This document shows, in pieces, positions 26,310-38,268 of a stretch of 64,000 bases of DNA. Within the stretch, counting starts at the first letter, position 1, and each line of letters opens with the position of its first letter. The translations under genes were made by a program, and so were the position numbers. The DNA is from Emcibacter sp. (GTDB taxonomy: Bacteria > Pseudomonadota > Alphaproteobacteria > Sphingomonadales > Emcibacteraceae), in contig JAJFIQ010000026.1 of assembly GCA_021774785.1 (NCBI GenBank), positions 620,001 through 684,000 on the forward strand, given 5' to 3'. Under the pieces are notes generated by a model that saw nothing but the letters and a program-made list of their open reading frames with translations, was not told the DNA's origin and searched no databases.

Positions 26310-28097
26310 ATGAGCAAGACATATGAATTAATTGATCACGTCTATGATGCCATTGTGATCGGTGCTGGCGGCGCGGGGCTTCGGGCGGCCATGGGCATTG
26401 CCGAGTCGGGCCTGAAAACGGCCTGTATCTCCAAGGTATTCCCCACTCGCTCCCATACTGTTGCGGCACAGGGCGGCATCGCGGCGTCACTTGGCAATAT
26501 GGGGCCCGATAAATGGCAATGGCATATGTATGACACGGTTAAGGGCTCCGACTGGCTCGGTGATCAGGACGCCATTGAATATATGGTCCGCCAAGCCCCC
26601 GATGCGGTTTACGAGCTGGAACATTTCGGCGTGCCTTTCTCGCGCACGGAAGAAGGCAAAATTTATCAGCGGCCTTTTGGTGGTATGACAACGGAATTCG
26701 GTGAAGGTGATCCGGCACAGCGTACCTGTGCAGCGGCGGACCGGACCGGACATGCCATGCTCCATTCGCTCTATCAGCAGTCTTTGAAATATGACACCGA
26801 CTTTTACGTGGAGTTTTTCGCCATCGACCTGATCATGGTGGACGGTGAATGTCGCGGCGTGATCTGTCTGGATATGAATACGGGCAAGCTGCATCGCTTC
26901 CGCTCTCATATGACGGTTCTGGCGACCGGCGGATATAACCGCACTTATTTCTCGGCCACATCCGCCCATACCTGTACCGGTGATGGTGGCGGCATGGTTC
27001 AGCGGGCGGGTCTTCCCCTGCAGGATCTTGAATTTGTCCAATTCCACCCCACTGGTGTTTATGGTGCTGGCGTATTGATTACTGAAGGTGCGCGCGGTGA
27101 AGGCGGCTATCTTGTAAATTCCGAAGGCGAGCGCTTCATGGAACGTTACGCCCCGTCCGCAAAAGATCTGGCATCCCGCGATGTTGTCAGCCGGGCCATG
27201 TCTCTGGAAATAAGAGAAGGGCGCGGTGTCGGTGAACATAAGGATCATATCTTCCTGCATCTGGATCATCTCTCACCTGAAATGCTGGCCGAACGTCTGC
27301 CGGGGATTTCAGAATCGGCGCGAATTTTCTCGGGCGTTGATGTGACCAAGGCCCCCATACCGGTTGTGCCAACAGCCCATTATAATATGGGCGGAATTCC
27401 GTGTAATTATCACGGTGAAGTATTGAACCCGTCAGATGATGATCCGGACCGGATAGTGCCGGGCTTGATGGCGGTCGGCGAAGCGGCCTGTGTCTCGGTT
27501 CATGGTGCGAATCGTTTGGGGTCCAACAGCCTGATCGACTTGGTTGTCTTTGGCCGGGCAGCGGCACATCGGGCGGCAGAGGTCGTCAAACCCATGACCG
27601 CCCACGCACCATTGCCCGACGATCATGCGGATCTGGCCTTGGGCCGTCTGGAAAAATACCGCATGGCTGACGGCAGCACCACAACCGCAGAAATTCGTGA
27701 CAAGATGCAGCGCATGATGCAGAGCCACTGCGCGGTCTTCCGTCAGCAGGATACGCTGGATAAAGGTGTCGATGGCATTGACGAGATTTATGCCATGCTG
27801 GCAGATGTTAAAACTTCCGACCGCTCGCTGATCTGGAACAGTGACCTGATCGAGACAATGGAACTTGAAAATCTTCTGATGCATGCGGTGACCACCATGC
27901 ATTCTGCTGCCAACCGCCATGAGAGCCGCGGTGCCCATGCGCGGGAAGATTATGCTGACCGTAACGATGGGGAATGGATGAAACATACCATCGCGCGCCT
28001 TACTGATGGCAAGGTGGACATTACCTATCGTCCGGTTCATGACTATACCTTGACCGATGAAATTGATTATATCAAACCTAAAGCACGGGTGTATTAA
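26310..28097 (+). CDS. sdhA: Succinate dehydrogenase flavoprotein subunit
   Basis: SdhA oxidises succinate to fumarate with covalently bound FAD. The 595-residue protein has the dinucleotide fold [16 protein letters not shown], the flavin-attachment segment [17 protein letters not shown], the active-site [21 protein letters not shown] and the C-terminal [12 protein letters not shown]. Length is typical. It is third in sdhCDAB; sdhB follows after three bases. Long opposite-strand reading frames within it are codon-bias shadows. Confidence 0.98.
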   Translation: MSKTYELIDHVYDAIVIGAGGAGLRAAMGIAESGLKTACISKVFPTRSHTVAAQGGIAASLGNMGPDKWQWHMYDTVKGSDWLGDQDAIEYMVRQAPDAVYELEHFGVPFSRTEEGKIYQRPFGGMTTEFGEGDPAQRTCAAADRTGHAMLHSLYQQSLKYDTDFYVEFFAIDLIMVDGECRGVICLDMNTGKLHRFRSHMTVLATGGYNRTYFSATSAHTCTGDGGGMVQRAGLPLQDLEFVQFHPTGVYGAGVLITEGARGEGGYLVNSEGERFMERYAPSAKDLASRDVVSRAMSLEIREGRGVGEHKDHIFLHLDHLSPEMLAERLPGISESARIFSGVDVTKAPIPVVPTAHYNMGGIPCNYHGEVLNPSDDDPDRIVPGLMAVGEAACVSVHGANRLGSNSLIDLVVFGRAAAHRAAEVVKPMTAHAPLPDDHADLALGRLEKYRMADGSTTTAEIRDKMQRMMQSHCAVFRQQDTLDKGVDGIDEIYAMLADVKTSDRSLIWNSDLIETMELENLLMHAVTTMHSAANRHESRGAHAREDYADRNDGEWMKHTIARLTDGKVDITYRPVHDYTLTDEIDYIKPKARVY

Positions 28098-28100
28098 GAT

Positions 28101-28883
28101 ATGGCTGAATTTAGACTTCCCAAAAATTCCACTGTGAAAAAGGGAAAATATTTCAAAGCGGATGACGGGGCCACCAACGTCCGTAAATATAACATCTATC
28201 GCTGGAATGAAGAAGACGGCGAAAATCCGCGCATCGACACCTATGAAGTTGATATGGATAAATGCGGCCCTATGGTGCTGGACGGTCTGATCAAGATCAA
28301 GAATGAGATCGACCCCACACTGACCTTCCGCCGTTCCTGCCGCGAGGGGGTTTGCGGCTCCTGCGCCATGAATATTGCCGGCACCAATACACTGGCCTGC
28401 ACGAAGGATAATGACGAGATCAAGGGCGATATCAATATCTATCCGCTTCCCCATATGGAAGTGGTCAAGGATCTGGTCACGGACCTCACTCATTTTTATG
28501 CGCAATATTCATCAATCAAACCGTGGATGCAAACGGTCAGTCCCACACCAAGCGGTGCCGAACGGCTGCAAAGCCCTGAAGACCGCGCCAAGCTGGACGG
28601 TCTGTATGAATGTGTGCTTTGTGCCAGCTGCTCCACAAGCTGCCCCAGCTATTGGTGGAACAGTGAAAAATATCTCGGTCCCGCAGTATTATTGCAAGCC
28701 TATCGTTGGCTGATCGATAGCCGGGACGAGGCCACGGGCGAACGTCTGGACGATCTGGAAGACCCTTTTCGGCTCTACCGCTGTCACACAATCATGAACT
28801 GCACCAACACCTGCCCCAAGGGTCTCAACCCCGCCAAAGCCATCGCCGAGATTAAAAAGATGATGGTGGAGCGTCAGGGGTAG
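28101..28883 (+). CDS. sdhB: Succinate dehydrogenase iron-sulfur subunit
   Basis: SdhB carries electrons from FAD to quinone through three Fe-S clusters. The 260 residues include the 2Fe-2S ligands in [18 protein letters not shown], the 4Fe-4S set [15 protein letters not shown] and the 3Fe-4S set [17 protein letters not shown]. It is the last gene of sdhCDAB. No clear terminator follows in the 250-base gap before the next gene; that gap contains a TTGACA box at 28981-28986 without a convincing -10 or a downstream plus-strand gene for more than 400 bases. Confidence 0.98.
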   Translation: MAEFRLPKNSTVKKGKYFKADDGATNVRKYNIYRWNEEDGENPRIDTYEVDMDKCGPMVLDGLIKIKNEIDPTLTFRRSCREGVCGSCAMNIAGTNTLACTKDNDEIKGDINIYPLPHMEVVKDLVTDLTHFYAQYSSIKPWMQTVSPTPSGAERLQSPEDRAKLDGLYECVLCASCSTSCPSYWWNSEKYLGPAVLLQAYRWLIDSRDEATGERLDDLEDPFRLYRCHTIMNCTNTCPKGLNPAKAIAEIKKMMVERQG

Positions 28884-29133
28884 GATAGAGCTAAGCCAGT
28901 TCTGTTTGATCGTGGAAGAAATACAGGGTATTTAGAAAATAAATTCGAATAAACTGATCTTATCAGACAATAATGTTTGTTTGACAGATTGTATGTCCGG
29001 GTAGATATATTTATCCGGTTAATAAACGGACTGGATGAAATATAGAAAATTCCGGACCAGCCGCCAATAAGACCATGAATGGCATCAAGATCGGCTGAAC
29101 TCCATCAACGCCATTTCTGAAATCAATAATATT

Positions 29134-29352
29134 TTACTGATAATTGGGAATTTCGACTATGTCGACGATGACAAAGCCCTTATGTTCGGGGTGGCGGCGA
29201 CGGATAATTTTTCGGGCCTGATCTTTATCTTTGGCCTCTATCATCAGAAACCGCTGGTCGGCCCAGCCGTCATCAAACTGCGGATGCCTTTTGTTATCCC
29301 GAACATAGTCCCGGACTTCTTTGTTATAAATTGTTATTTCATATTCATTCAT
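29134..29352 (-). CDS. Small conserved-looking hypothetical protein
   Basis: This 72-residue protein is not one I can name. It is rich in charged and aromatic residues and has the pattern of a small alpha/beta protein: EYEITIYNKEVRDYVRDN, a WADQRFLMIEAKDKDQARKII helix-like stretch, and a final strand GFVIVDIVEIPNYQ. There is no signal peptide, membrane segment or cysteine pair. It is transcribed alone, divergently from zapE. The strong amphipathic pattern and the good in-frame length suggest a real gene. Confidence 0.65.
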   Translation of the reverse strand: MNEYEITIYNKEVRDYVRDNKRHPQFDDGWADQRFLMIEAKDKDQARKIIRRRHPEHKGFVIVDIVEIPNYQ

Positions 29353-29455
29353 GACGTGGGCCGTTAATTAATTATTCTCTTCTTTATATAATATAGTAAA
29401 GTAAAACAATGGTGAATTTATCCATGCCTGATATATTATTTAGTGAAAGCATATT

Positions 29456-30613
29456 TTGTCTGATCCTTTAAGCCGATACACCCAAATGCTGGCGTCCGGT
29501 GAGCTGCGTCCCGATGAGCATCAGGGGCAGATTATCACCAAGCTACAGGCCCTCCACATTGATCTGATTGGCTATGCGGAAAAAACATCAAAAAAGAAAA
29601 ATTTATGGAACCGGCTGTTGCCGGTGAATGGTAAGGAAAATTTTCCCAAAGGACTATATGTATACGGCGATGTGGGGCGGGGAAAATCCATGATTATGGA
29701 TCTATTTTTTGCCTCGGCACCGCTCACATCCAAAAGAAGGGTGCATTTCCATGCCTTTATGCTGGAACTTCATCAGGCCATACATGACTGGCGTTATATG
29801 GACGGTGCCTCTCGCAAAAAACTGCATGGCACCACTGCCGATGACCCGATCCCGCCACTGGCCGAAAAGATCGCCAAAAGTAGCCTTCTGCTGTGTTTCG
29901 ATGAATTTCAGGTGCATGATGTGACCGATGCCATGATTCTGGGGCGGCTGTTTACCAATTTGTTGGCGCGGGGTGTTGTGATGGTGCTGACCTCTAACCG
30001 TCCACCCGTTGATCTTTATCTGGGCGGACTTAACCGGGAATTATTCCTGCCCACCATCGACATGATTACGGAAAAGATGGATGTGTCCAGCCTGAGTGGT
30101 CCCATTGATTACCGTATGGAACGCATGAAGGGGATACAGGTTTATTATCACCCGCTCGGTGATGTGGCGACAAAAGCCTTGTCGAAGGCATTCTGGAAGA
30201 TGACCGACCATGAGGTGGCGGACCGTACGAAGGTCGGTCCCGAGGTGTTGGAAGTACAAGGTCGGAAAATCCATGTTCCAGTGGCGGATAAGGGGGTTGC
30301 GGTTTTCTCTTTCAAGAAGCTTTGCGGGGCGGCATTGGGCGCGTCGGATTATCTGGAGATTGCCTGGCATTATCATACAGTGATCATGGTGGGTATTCCG
30401 AAGCTTGGGCCGGAAATGCGAAATGAAGCTAAACGCTTTGTCACTTTCATTGATGTGCTCTATGAAAATAATGTTAAATTCCTCTGTTGTGCCGAAGTGG
30501 CGGCAGAAGAATTATACCCGGAAGGTCACGGTCATTTTGAATTTCAGCGTACCGTTTCACGCCTCATAGAAATGCAAAGTGAGGAATATCTGGCAAAGGG
30601 GCATGCGGTTTAA
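29456..30613 (+). CDS. zapE: AFG1/ZapE family ATPase
   Basis: ZapE is an AAA-type ATPase of the AFG1 family, linked to cell division under stress and to membrane protein quality control. The 385-residue protein has an N-terminal helical part, the Walker A GLYVYGDVGRGKSMIMDLFF, RVHFHAFMLELHQ, Walker B LLCFDEFQVHD and TSNRPPVDLY. The start is a TTG; no ATG lies in frame nearby, and the first residues MSDPLSRYTQML resemble the family N-terminus. It stands alone between the small divergent gene and mdh. Confidence 0.9.
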   Translation: MSDPLSRYTQMLASGELRPDEHQGQIITKLQALHIDLIGYAEKTSKKKNLWNRLLPVNGKENFPKGLYVYGDVGRGKSMIMDLFFASAPLTSKRRVHFHAFMLELHQAIHDWRYMDGASRKKLHGTTADDPIPPLAEKIAKSSLLLCFDEFQVHDVTDAMILGRLFTNLLARGVVMVLTSNRPPVDLYLGGLNRELFLPTIDMITEKMDVSSLSGPIDYRMERMKGIQVYYHPLGDVATKALSKAFWKMTDHEVADRTKVGPEVLEVQGRKIHVPVADKGVAVFSFKKLCGAALGASDYLEIAWHYHTVIMVGIPKLGPEMRNEAKRFVTFIDVLYENNVKFLCCAEVAAEELYPEGHGHFEFQRTVSRLIEMQSEEYLAKGHAV

Positions 30614-30687
30614 CAAAATATTATGATAATCACGCTAGAAGGGACAGAAGTATAAATGGAGAAATATATTGGGGTTAAAATATCTTG

Positions 30688-30708
30688 TATATGAACCGTT
30701 CAGTAAAC
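30688..30708 (+). promoter_or_regulatory. Direct-repeat site A upstream of mdh
   Basis: This 21-base sequence matches site B (30825-30845) at 18 of 21 positions and contains a symmetric GAACCGTTC. The pair lies in the 294-base gene-free leader of mdh. Repetition with the same orientation suggests binding sites for one regulator of the mdh-suc operon; the regulator is unknown. Confidence 0.4.
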
Positions 30709-30824
30709 TATTGGTGGGAGACCATCCCTTATGAATGAAGAGAAAAGTGACATAATGGTTGCGCAACCAGCCTTTTCGCGCTACATCCATAAGAGATAAA
30801 TGCATTAAAGGTCAGAATATTTAA

Positions 30825-30845
30825 TATATGTACTGTTCTGTAAAC
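30825..30845 (+). promoter_or_regulatory. Direct-repeat site B upstream of mdh
   Basis: This is the second copy of the 21-base motif, 137 bases from site A and 62 bases before the mdh start codon. It shares TATATG, GTTC and GTAAAC with site A but has lost the perfect GAAC/GTTC symmetry. The rest of 30614-30907 holds no ORF or terminator that I can support. Confidence 0.4.
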
Positions 30846-30853
30846 CCAAGTAG

Positions 30854-31873
<1,020 letters not shown>

Positions 31874-31891
31874 AGAAAAGGTGAGAGACAG

Positions 31892-33061
31892 ATGAATATC
31901 CATGAATATCAGGCAAAAGGCCTGTTGAAGTCATACGGCGCCCCAACTTTACGGGGTGGTGTTGCCTATACGGCGCAGGAAGCAGAACAGATTGCCAAGG
32001 ATCTTGGCGGTCCGATCTGGGTTGTAAAAGCACAAATTCATGCGGGTGGGCGCGGCAAAGGCGGCGGTGTCAAGGTGGTTAAATCCATTGCCGACGTGAA
32101 AAAAATTGCCGGTGAAATGATTGGCATGACTTTGGTCACCCATCAGACCGGACCCGAGGGCAAGGAAGTCAAGCGTGTCTATATTGAAGACGGCTGCAAT
32201 ATCGCCAATGAACTTTATGTGAGCATTCTGGTTGATCGGGGCTCAAGCCGGGTGGCGATCATGGCCTCATCCGAAGGCGGCATGGATATTGAAGAAGTGG
32301 CTGCAGAAACACCAGAAAAAATTGTTACTATCTCCATTGATCCCGCATCAGGCTTGTCCGGCTTTCATTGCCGGAAAGTGGCGTTTGGTCTGGGGCTAGA
32401 AGGCAAGGTTGCCGGCAAGGCGGCCAAGGTAATTGCAACCCTTTATGAAACCTTCATGGCCAAGGATGCCTCCATGCTGGAGATCAACCCGCTGGTCGTT
32501 ACCGCAGATGACGATATTGTTGTTCTGGATGCGAAAATGGGTTTTGACGGCAACAGCCTGTTCCGTCATCCTGATGTGGTTGAGCTGCGCGATCCGGACG
32601 AAGAAGATCCCATGGAACTTGAAGCTGCCAAGCATGAGCTAAATTATATCAAGCTGGACGGCAGCATTGGCTGTATGGTCAATGGTGCGGGTCTGGCTAT
32701 GGCAACAATGGATATTATCAAGCTTAAGGGTGGTTCTCCTGCCAACTTCCTTGATGTTGGTGGTGGCGCTACCAAGGAACGGGTAACCGAAGCGTTTAAA
32801 ATCATTCTCAGCGACAGCAATGTGGAAGGTATTCTTGTGAATATCTTTGGCGGCATTATGCGCTGTGATGTGATCGCCGAGGGCGTTGTCGCGGCGGCGA
32901 AAGAAGTCTCGCTTTCTGTACCGTTAGTGGTGCGCCTTGAAGGGACGAATGTAGAACTTGGTAAAAAAATCATGGCTGATAGCGGCCTGCCGATCATCTC
33001 TGCAGATGATATGGGGGATGCTGCCCAAAAAGTCGTAAATGCTGTGAAGGAGGCATCGTAA
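31892..33061 (+). CDS. sucC: Succinyl-CoA synthetase beta subunit
   Basis: SucC provides the ATP-grasp domain and part of the CoA site of succinyl-CoA synthetase, which makes ATP or GTP from succinyl-CoA. The 389 residues start [18 protein letters not shown] and contain [18 protein letters not shown], the metal-binding LEINPLVVT and the nucleotide-loop region [14 protein letters not shown]. The final TAA shares its last A with the ATG of sucD. It follows mdh by 18 bases. Confidence 0.97.
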   Translation: MNIHEYQAKGLLKSYGAPTLRGGVAYTAQEAEQIAKDLGGPIWVVKAQIHAGGRGKGGGVKVVKSIADVKKIAGEMIGMTLVTHQTGPEGKEVKRVYIEDGCNIANELYVSILVDRGSSRVAIMASSEGGMDIEEVAAETPEKIVTISIDPASGLSGFHCRKVAFGLGLEGKVAGKAAKVIATLYETFMAKDASMLEINPLVVTADDDIVVLDAKMGFDGNSLFRHPDVVELRDPDEEDPMELEAAKHELNYIKLDGSIGCMVNGAGLAMATMDIIKLKGGSPANFLDVGGGATKERVTEAFKIILSDSNVEGILVNIFGGIMRCDVIAEGVVAAAKEVSLSVPLVVRLEGTNVELGKKIMADSGLPIISADDMGDAAQKVVNAVKEAS

Positions 33062-33936
33062 TGTCCATATATATTAATGCAGAAACAAAAGTAATCTGTC
33101 AGGGCTTTACAGGCGCGCAAGGCACATTTCATTCTGAGCAGGCCATCGCTTATGGTACTAAGATGGTTGGCGGTGTGACACCGGGCAAGGGCGGGGGAAC
33201 CCATCTGGACCTGCCTATCTTTAACACGGTTGATGAAGCGGTATCGGTCACTGGTGCCAATGCGTCCGTCATTTACGTGCCACCCCCCTTTGCAGCTGAT
33301 GCCATATTGGAAGCCATCGATGCGGGTATAGAACTTGCGGTATGCATTACCGAGGGCATTCCCGTGTTGGATATGGTCAGGGTAAAGCGGGCTTTGCAGG
33401 GTTCTGGCACCCGTCTGGTTGGCCCTAACTGTCCGGGCGTTATCACACCGGGCGAATGCAAGATCGGTATTATGCCCGGCCATATTCATAATCCGGGTAA
33501 GGTGGGCATTGTTTCTCGCTCCGGCACATTGACTTATGAAGCCGTGGGTCAGACAACGGCTGTTGGCCTTGGCCAAAGCACTTGCGTCGGTATTGGCGGA
33601 GACCCTGTGAATGGCACCAACTTCATTGACGTGCTTGACGGTTTCCTCGGTGACGATGACACGGATAGTATCATCATGATCGGTGAAATTGGTGGTTCTG
33701 CGGAAGAAGAAGCAGCAGAATTCCTTAAAGAATCCAAAATCAAGAAACCTGTGGTTGGCTTTATTGCGGGCCGCACGGCCCCTCCCGGCCGGACTATGGG
33801 CCATGCCGGTGCTATTGTTTCCGGTGGCAAGGGCGGTGCTGAAGATAAAATTGAAGCCATGAAGAGTGCCGGAATTACGGTAACGGCCTCTCCGGCAGAA
33901 CTTGGCACAACTTTGTTAGGGGTTTTGAAAGGTTAA
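33061..33936 (+). CDS. sucD: Succinyl-CoA synthetase alpha subunit
   Basis: SucD binds CoA and carries the phosphorylated histidine. The 291-residue protein has [31 protein letters not shown], the [21 protein letters not shown] segment and the active-site histidine in [18 protein letters not shown]. The one-base overlap with sucC suits stoichiometric synthesis. sucA starts 40 bases downstream. Confidence 0.98.
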   Translation: MSIYINAETKVICQGFTGAQGTFHSEQAIAYGTKMVGGVTPGKGGGTHLDLPIFNTVDEAVSVTGANASVIYVPPPFAADAILEAIDAGIELAVCITEGIPVLDMVRVKRALQGSGTRLVGPNCPGVITPGECKIGIMPGHIHNPGKVGIVSRSGTLTYEAVGQTTAVGLGQSTCVGIGGDPVNGTNFIDVLDGFLGDDDTDSIIMIGEIGGSAEEEAAEFLKESKIKKPVVGFIAGRTAPPGRTMGHAGAIVSGGKGGAEDKIEAMKSAGITVTASPAELGTTLLGVLKG

Positions 33937-33976
33937 TCAACTAAGGATAGTGTGCAACAAAAAAAGAGCCTGATAC

Positions 33977-36919
33977 ATGAGTGATTATCTGGACACGGAA
34001 AGTGTGATCAATGGTTCCAGTGGAGCCTTCGTCGAAGACCTGTTTGCCAGCTATACCAAGGACCCCACATCGGTGGACAGTTCATGGGCTGACTATTTTG
34101 ACAGCCTTGCGGAAGATGCCAAAATGCTGTTGAATGCGGGGGTGGATAAACCCGCTGCCTCATGGGAGCGGCCGGACTGGGATCATAAGGTCAAATCCGA
34201 GCAGGATGATTATCTGGCCGCCCTTGATCCGGGTTATCTGGAAAAAATGCCCAGCCGGAAAAGAACAGGGGCCGCGTCCGAGGAAGAAATCCGCGCCGCC
34301 ACCACCGATACCATCCGTTGTCTGATGATGATACGCACCTATCGGGTGCGCGGCCATCTTCATGCCAAACTTGACCCATTGGAACTGGAAGACCGTCCTT
34401 TACAGACCGAACTGGACCCGGCCACCTATGGCTTTGGTGAAGATGATATGGATCGTCCGATCTTTCTGGATCATGTTCTGGGGTTAGAGGTTGCCTCATT
34501 GCGTGAAGTTCTGACTATTCTGGAGCGGACCTATTGTTCCAGTGTGGGTGTGGAATTCATGCATATTAACGAGCCGGAAGAAAAGGCGTGGATTCAGTCC
34601 CGCATTGAAGGCCGTGACAAGGAAATTCATTTCACCGATCAGGGTAAAATGGCCATTCTTCAAAAACTGGCAGAAGCCGATGGTTTCGAGCAGTATCTGG
34701 CAAAAAAATATATTGGCACCAAGCGTTTTGGCCTTGATGGCGGGGAATCGCTTATTCCCGCATTGGAAGCCATTATCAAGACCGGCGGACATAACGGTGT
34801 TGAGGAAATTGTTATTGGTATGCCTCACCGGGGCCGCCTTAATGTGCTTGCCAATGTGATGAGCAAACCGATCCGGGCCATATTCCATGAATTCCACGGT
34901 GGCTCATACAAGCCCGACGAAGTGGAAGGGTCTGGCGATGTGAAATATCATCTGGGGGCTTCTTCTGACCGTTCGTTCGATGGTAATGACGTGCATTTGT
35001 CCCTGACCCCGAACCCGTCCCATCTGGAAGCGGTTAATCCGGTGGCCCTGGGCAAAACCCGCGCCAAACTCACGCACCGCCATGATACCACAGGCAAAAG
35101 TGTTCTGACCCTTTTGATGCATGGCGACGCCGCTTTTTCAGGGCAGGGTCTGGTGGCGGAATGTTTTGCCTTTAGTGGCCTGAAAGGTTATCAGACCGGC
35201 GGTACCATTCATGTGATTGTCAATAATCAGATCGGCTTTACAACGTCGCCTCATTATTCCCGCTCCTCCCCCTATCCGTCTGATATGGCCAAGGCGGTAC
35301 AGGCCCCGGTCTTCCACGTGAACGGAGATGATCCGGAAGCGGTGGTTTTCGTCATGAAGCTGGCGACAGAATTTCGCCAGACATTCAATTCTGATGTTGT
35401 GGTTGATATGTTCTGTTATCGGCGGTTTGGCCATAATGAGGGAGATGAGCCTTCTTTCACCCAGCCGCTTATGTACAAGCGTATCAAAAATCATAATACA
35501 ACCCGTAAGATTTATGCGGAACGGCTGATTCGAGAGGGCTTGATTACGCAAGAGCAGTCCGACCAGATGGTTAAGGATGTGGTCAGTTATCTTGATGTGG
35601 AAATGCAGGCTGCTGACAGCTATAAAGTGGACAAGGCGGATTGGTTTGCCGGTCGCTGGTCTGGCTACGAACGGGATTCTGATGATGTACGCCGTTCTGC
35701 GGGCACCGGGGTTCATGTGGATGAGTTGCAAGATATTGGTCGTATTTTAACCACGGTTCCCGATGGCTTTAATGTCCATCGGACCCTGAAACGTATATTG
35801 GATGCCAAGGCAAATACTCTTGATACAGGCACGGGCATTGACTGGGCCACGGCGGAGGCATTGGCCTTTGGAACCCTGATCCGGGAAGGACATCGGGTTA
35901 GGCTTTCCGGTCAGGACAGCCAGCGCGGCACTTTCTCCCACCGCCATTCCGTCTTTATCGATCAGGAAACCGAAGAACGCTATACACCGCTCCGCAATGT
36001 GTCGGATGGCTCCGACCCCCATGCCACATACGAGGTTATCGACAGTGCCTTGTCCGAAGTGGGCGTGCTGGGATTTGAATATGGCTATACCATGGCCGAG
36101 CCGGATGCATTGATTCTATGGGAAGCTCAATTTGGTGATTTTGCCAATGGCGCCCAGATGATATTTGACCAGTTTATTTCATCCGGTGAGGCAAAATGGC
36201 TGCGCATGAGCGGGCTTGTGATCCTGCTGCCCCACGGCTTTGAGGGACAGGGGCCGGAACATTCGTCGGCGCGGCTGGAACGTTATCTTCAGCTTTGTGC
36301 CGAAGACAATATGCAGGTGGCTAATTGCACGACACCAGCCAACTATTACCATATTCTGCGCCGTCAGATGAAACGCAAATTCCGCAAGCCATTGATTATG
36401 ATGACGCCAAAATCCTTGCTGCGTCATAAAATGTCAGTATCTAATCTTGTGGATTTGGGTGAAGAAACCGAATTCCACCGCCTGTTGTGGGATTCAGCAC
36501 AGAGCGACCCCCATCTTAGCATCAAGCTTAAGGCGGACAAGGATATCAAGCGGGTTATTTTATGCTCGGGCAAGGTCTATTTTGATCTTCTGGAACAGCG
36601 CGATAAGCGGGAAATGGCGGATACTTATCTACTACGTGTGGAACAGCTTTACCCCTATCCCCATGAGGCAATAGTTAGGGAACTTTCCCGTTTCAAAAAT
36701 GCTGAAACCGTTACTTGGTGTCAGGAAGAACCGAAAAATATGGGATCATGGTCATTCATTGAACCGCTTTTGGAAGAAAGTCTGGCTGAATGTAAAATGA
36801 CTCCGACCAGAGCGAAATATGCCGGACGCCGTGCGGCGGCATCACCCGCCACCGGACAGATGAGCTTACATTTAAAACAACAAAAAGACCTGGTGGATCA
36901 GGCCTTGAAGATAAAATAA
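33977..36919 (+). CDS. sucA: 2-oxoglutarate dehydrogenase E1 component
   Basis: E1o decarboxylates 2-oxoglutarate with thiamine diphosphate and transfers the succinyl group to the lipoyl arm of E2. The 980-residue protein shows the expected N-terminal E2-binding segment (SGAFVEDLFASYTKDP), VEEIVIGMPHRGRLNVLANV, the ThDP-binding GDAAFSGQGLVAE..NNQIGFT region, RFGHNEGDEPSFTQP, and the C-terminal pyrimidine-domain LPHGFEGQGPEHSSAR. Length is typical. It is followed by sucB after 33 bases. Confidence 0.98.
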   Translation: MSDYLDTESVINGSSGAFVEDLFASYTKDPTSVDSSWADYFDSLAEDAKMLLNAGVDKPAASWERPDWDHKVKSEQDDYLAALDPGYLEKMPSRKRTGAASEEEIRAATTDTIRCLMMIRTYRVRGHLHAKLDPLELEDRPLQTELDPATYGFGEDDMDRPIFLDHVLGLEVASLREVLTILERTYCSSVGVEFMHINEPEEKAWIQSRIEGRDKEIHFTDQGKMAILQKLAEADGFEQYLAKKYIGTKRFGLDGGESLIPALEAIIKTGGHNGVEEIVIGMPHRGRLNVLANVMSKPIRAIFHEFHGGSYKPDEVEGSGDVKYHLGASSDRSFDGNDVHLSLTPNPSHLEAVNPVALGKTRAKLTHRHDTTGKSVLTLLMHGDAAFSGQGLVAECFAFSGLKGYQTGGTIHVIVNNQIGFTTSPHYSRSSPYPSDMAKAVQAPVFHVNGDDPEAVVFVMKLATEFRQTFNSDVVVDMFCYRRFGHNEGDEPSFTQPLMYKRIKNHNTTRKIYAERLIREGLITQEQSDQMVKDVVSYLDVEMQAADSYKVDKADWFAGRWSGYERDSDDVRRSAGTGVHVDELQDIGRILTTVPDGFNVHRTLKRILDAKANTLDTGTGIDWATAEALAFGTLIREGHRVRLSGQDSQRGTFSHRHSVFIDQETEERYTPLRNVSDGSDPHATYEVIDSALSEVGVLGFEYGYTMAEPDALILWEAQFGDFANGAQMIFDQFISSGEAKWLRMSGLVILLPHGFEGQGPEHSSARLERYLQLCAEDNMQVANCTTPANYYHILRRQMKRKFRKPLIMMTPKSLLRHKMSVSNLVDLGEETEFHRLLWDSAQSDPHLSIKLKADKDIKRVILCSGKVYFDLLEQRDKREMADTYLLRVEQLYPYPHEAIVRELSRFKNAETVTWCQEEPKNMGSWSFIEPLLEESLAECKMTPTRAKYAGRRAAASPATGQMSLHLKQQKDLVDQALKIK

Positions 36920-36952
36920 ACTCTAGGATAAAGAGAAAAAGGAGTAGGGCCT

Positions 36953-38143
36953 ATGGCCATTGAAATTCACGTTCCAGTACTTGGCGAATCCGTCACGGAA
37001 GCAACCGTTGGCAAATGGTTCAAGTCTGTTGGCGATGCGGTTGCCGTCGATGAACCTATTTGTGAATTGGAAACCGACAAGGTGGCTCTTGAAGTGAATG
37101 CCACAGCCAGCGGTGCCTTGTCCGATATTGTGGCCCAGGAAGGCGAAACAGTCGGCGTTGGCGCGCTGCTGGCCAAAATCGATGAAACGGCCCACGGTAA
37201 AACCGCCGCGAAACCGGCCCCTAAACTAGAGGCTGCACCGGCCCCTGCGGCAGCCGTATCTGCACCAACGGGTGGTGTTCGGGCATCTGCGGCAAAGGTG
37301 GCGGCAGAAAAAGCCGTGGACCTTAGCAAGATTGTCGGTTCTGGCCCGGATGGTGTTGTAACCAAGGCGGATGTGCTGAATTTCCTTGAGCATGGCGCGG
37401 CGGCTCCGGCTGCCCCTGTGTCTGTTGTCCGGGAAGAGATATTGCCACGGGAAGAAGTTGTTCCCATGACCCGCCTGCGCCGGACCATCGCAAAGCGTCT
37501 GAAAGATGCCCAGAATACCGCCGCTATGCTGACCACCTATAACGAGGTGGATATGTCGGCCGTTATCGCCCTGCGCAATCAATATAAGGATATGTTTGAA
37601 AAGAAACATGGCTCCAAACTTGGTTTCATGTCGTTCTTTGTTAAGGCCTGCGTTCAGGCGTTGAGAGAAATTCCGGAAGTTAATGCGGAAGTCCGCGATG
37701 ATGCCATCGTCTATAAGAATTATTACCATGTTGGGGTTGCGGCCAGTACCCCGGCGGGACTTGTGGTGCCTGTGGTGCGCGACTGTCAGGACCGCAGTTT
37801 TTCCGATGTGGAAAAAGAAATAGTCCGTCTTGGTGGCCGCGCCCGTGAGGGCAAGCTCAGCATGGATGAAATGCAGGGTGGTACTTTCACCATTTCTAAC
37901 GGCGGCATCTTTGGCTCGCTCCTGTCTTCTCCGATCCTGAATGCGCCCCAGTCCGGTATCCTTGGCATGCATGCCATCAAGGAACGGGTCATGGTCGAAA
38001 ATGGTCAGATGGTGATCAAGCCGATGATGTATCTGGCATTGAGCTATGACCACCGTGTGGTGGATGGCAAGGGGGCCGTGACTTTCCTTGTCCGGGTGAA
38101 AGAATGTCTGGAAGATCCGCAACGTCTGGTTCTGGATTTATAA
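36953..38143 (+). CDS. sucB: 2-oxoglutarate dehydrogenase E2 (dihydrolipoyl succinyltransferase)
   Basis: E2o transfers the succinyl group to CoA and forms the core of the complex. The 396-residue protein has one lipoyl domain with Lys43 in [12 protein letters not shown], an Ala/Pro-rich linker (about 85-100), a peripheral-subunit-binding domain ([32 protein letters not shown], shown by its RAS and G-DG parts) and a catalytic domain ending in [17 protein letters not shown] with the active-site histidine. GGAG lies before the ATG. Confidence 0.97.
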   Translation: MAIEIHVPVLGESVTEATVGKWFKSVGDAVAVDEPICELETDKVALEVNATASGALSDIVAQEGETVGVGALLAKIDETAHGKTAAKPAPKLEAAPAPAAAVSAPTGGVRASAAKVAAEKAVDLSKIVGSGPDGVVTKADVLNFLEHGAAAPAAPVSVVREEILPREEVVPMTRLRRTIAKRLKDAQNTAAMLTTYNEVDMSAVIALRNQYKDMFEKKHGSKLGFMSFFVKACVQALREIPEVNAEVRDDAIVYKNYYHVGVAASTPAGLVVPVVRDCQDRSFSDVEKEIVRLGGRAREGKLSMDEMQGGTFTISNGGIFGSLLSSPILNAPQSGILGMHAIKERVMVENGQMVIKPMMYLALSYDHRVVDGKGAVTFLVRVKECLEDPQRLVLDL

Positions 38144-38148
38144 CTAGT

Positions 38149-38204
38149 CATTTCATTTAAGTGAAATGGCAAGGGTGCAAGGGCGCCCCGCCGACCATTC
38201 GGCG
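38149..38204. repeat. Two adjacent hairpins between sucB and lpd
   Basis: CATTTCA..TGAAATG forms a 7-bp stem at 38149-38168, and CGCCGA..TCGGCG forms a 6-bp stem at 38189-38204 with loop CCAT. Both lie in the 125-base gap. No T-tract follows either, so they may tune mRNA processing between sucB and lpd rather than stop transcription. Confidence 0.45.
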
Positions 38205-38268
38205 TAGCCTGCGGGACAATTGAACGCCCAAATAAGGGAATCTTGTTTGGATAAAAAAGGAATACACA

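Noticed and set aside
27432-28505. Long minus-strand reading frame (357 codons) opposite sdhA and sdhB
   Set aside because: It covers parts of two unmistakable enzyme genes on the other strand and its translation has no recognisable domain; it is a codon-bias shadow.
28981-29010. Promoter-like TTGACA followed by an AT-rich segment after sdhB
   Set aside because: The best -10 at standard spacing is poor, and the next plus-strand gene begins more than 400 bases away, behind an opposite-strand gene. Not supported as a promoter.
32644-33804. Long minus-strand reading frame (386 codons) opposite sucC and sucD
   Set aside because: The plus-strand genes explain this DNA fully. The opposite translation has a biased composition and no motif.
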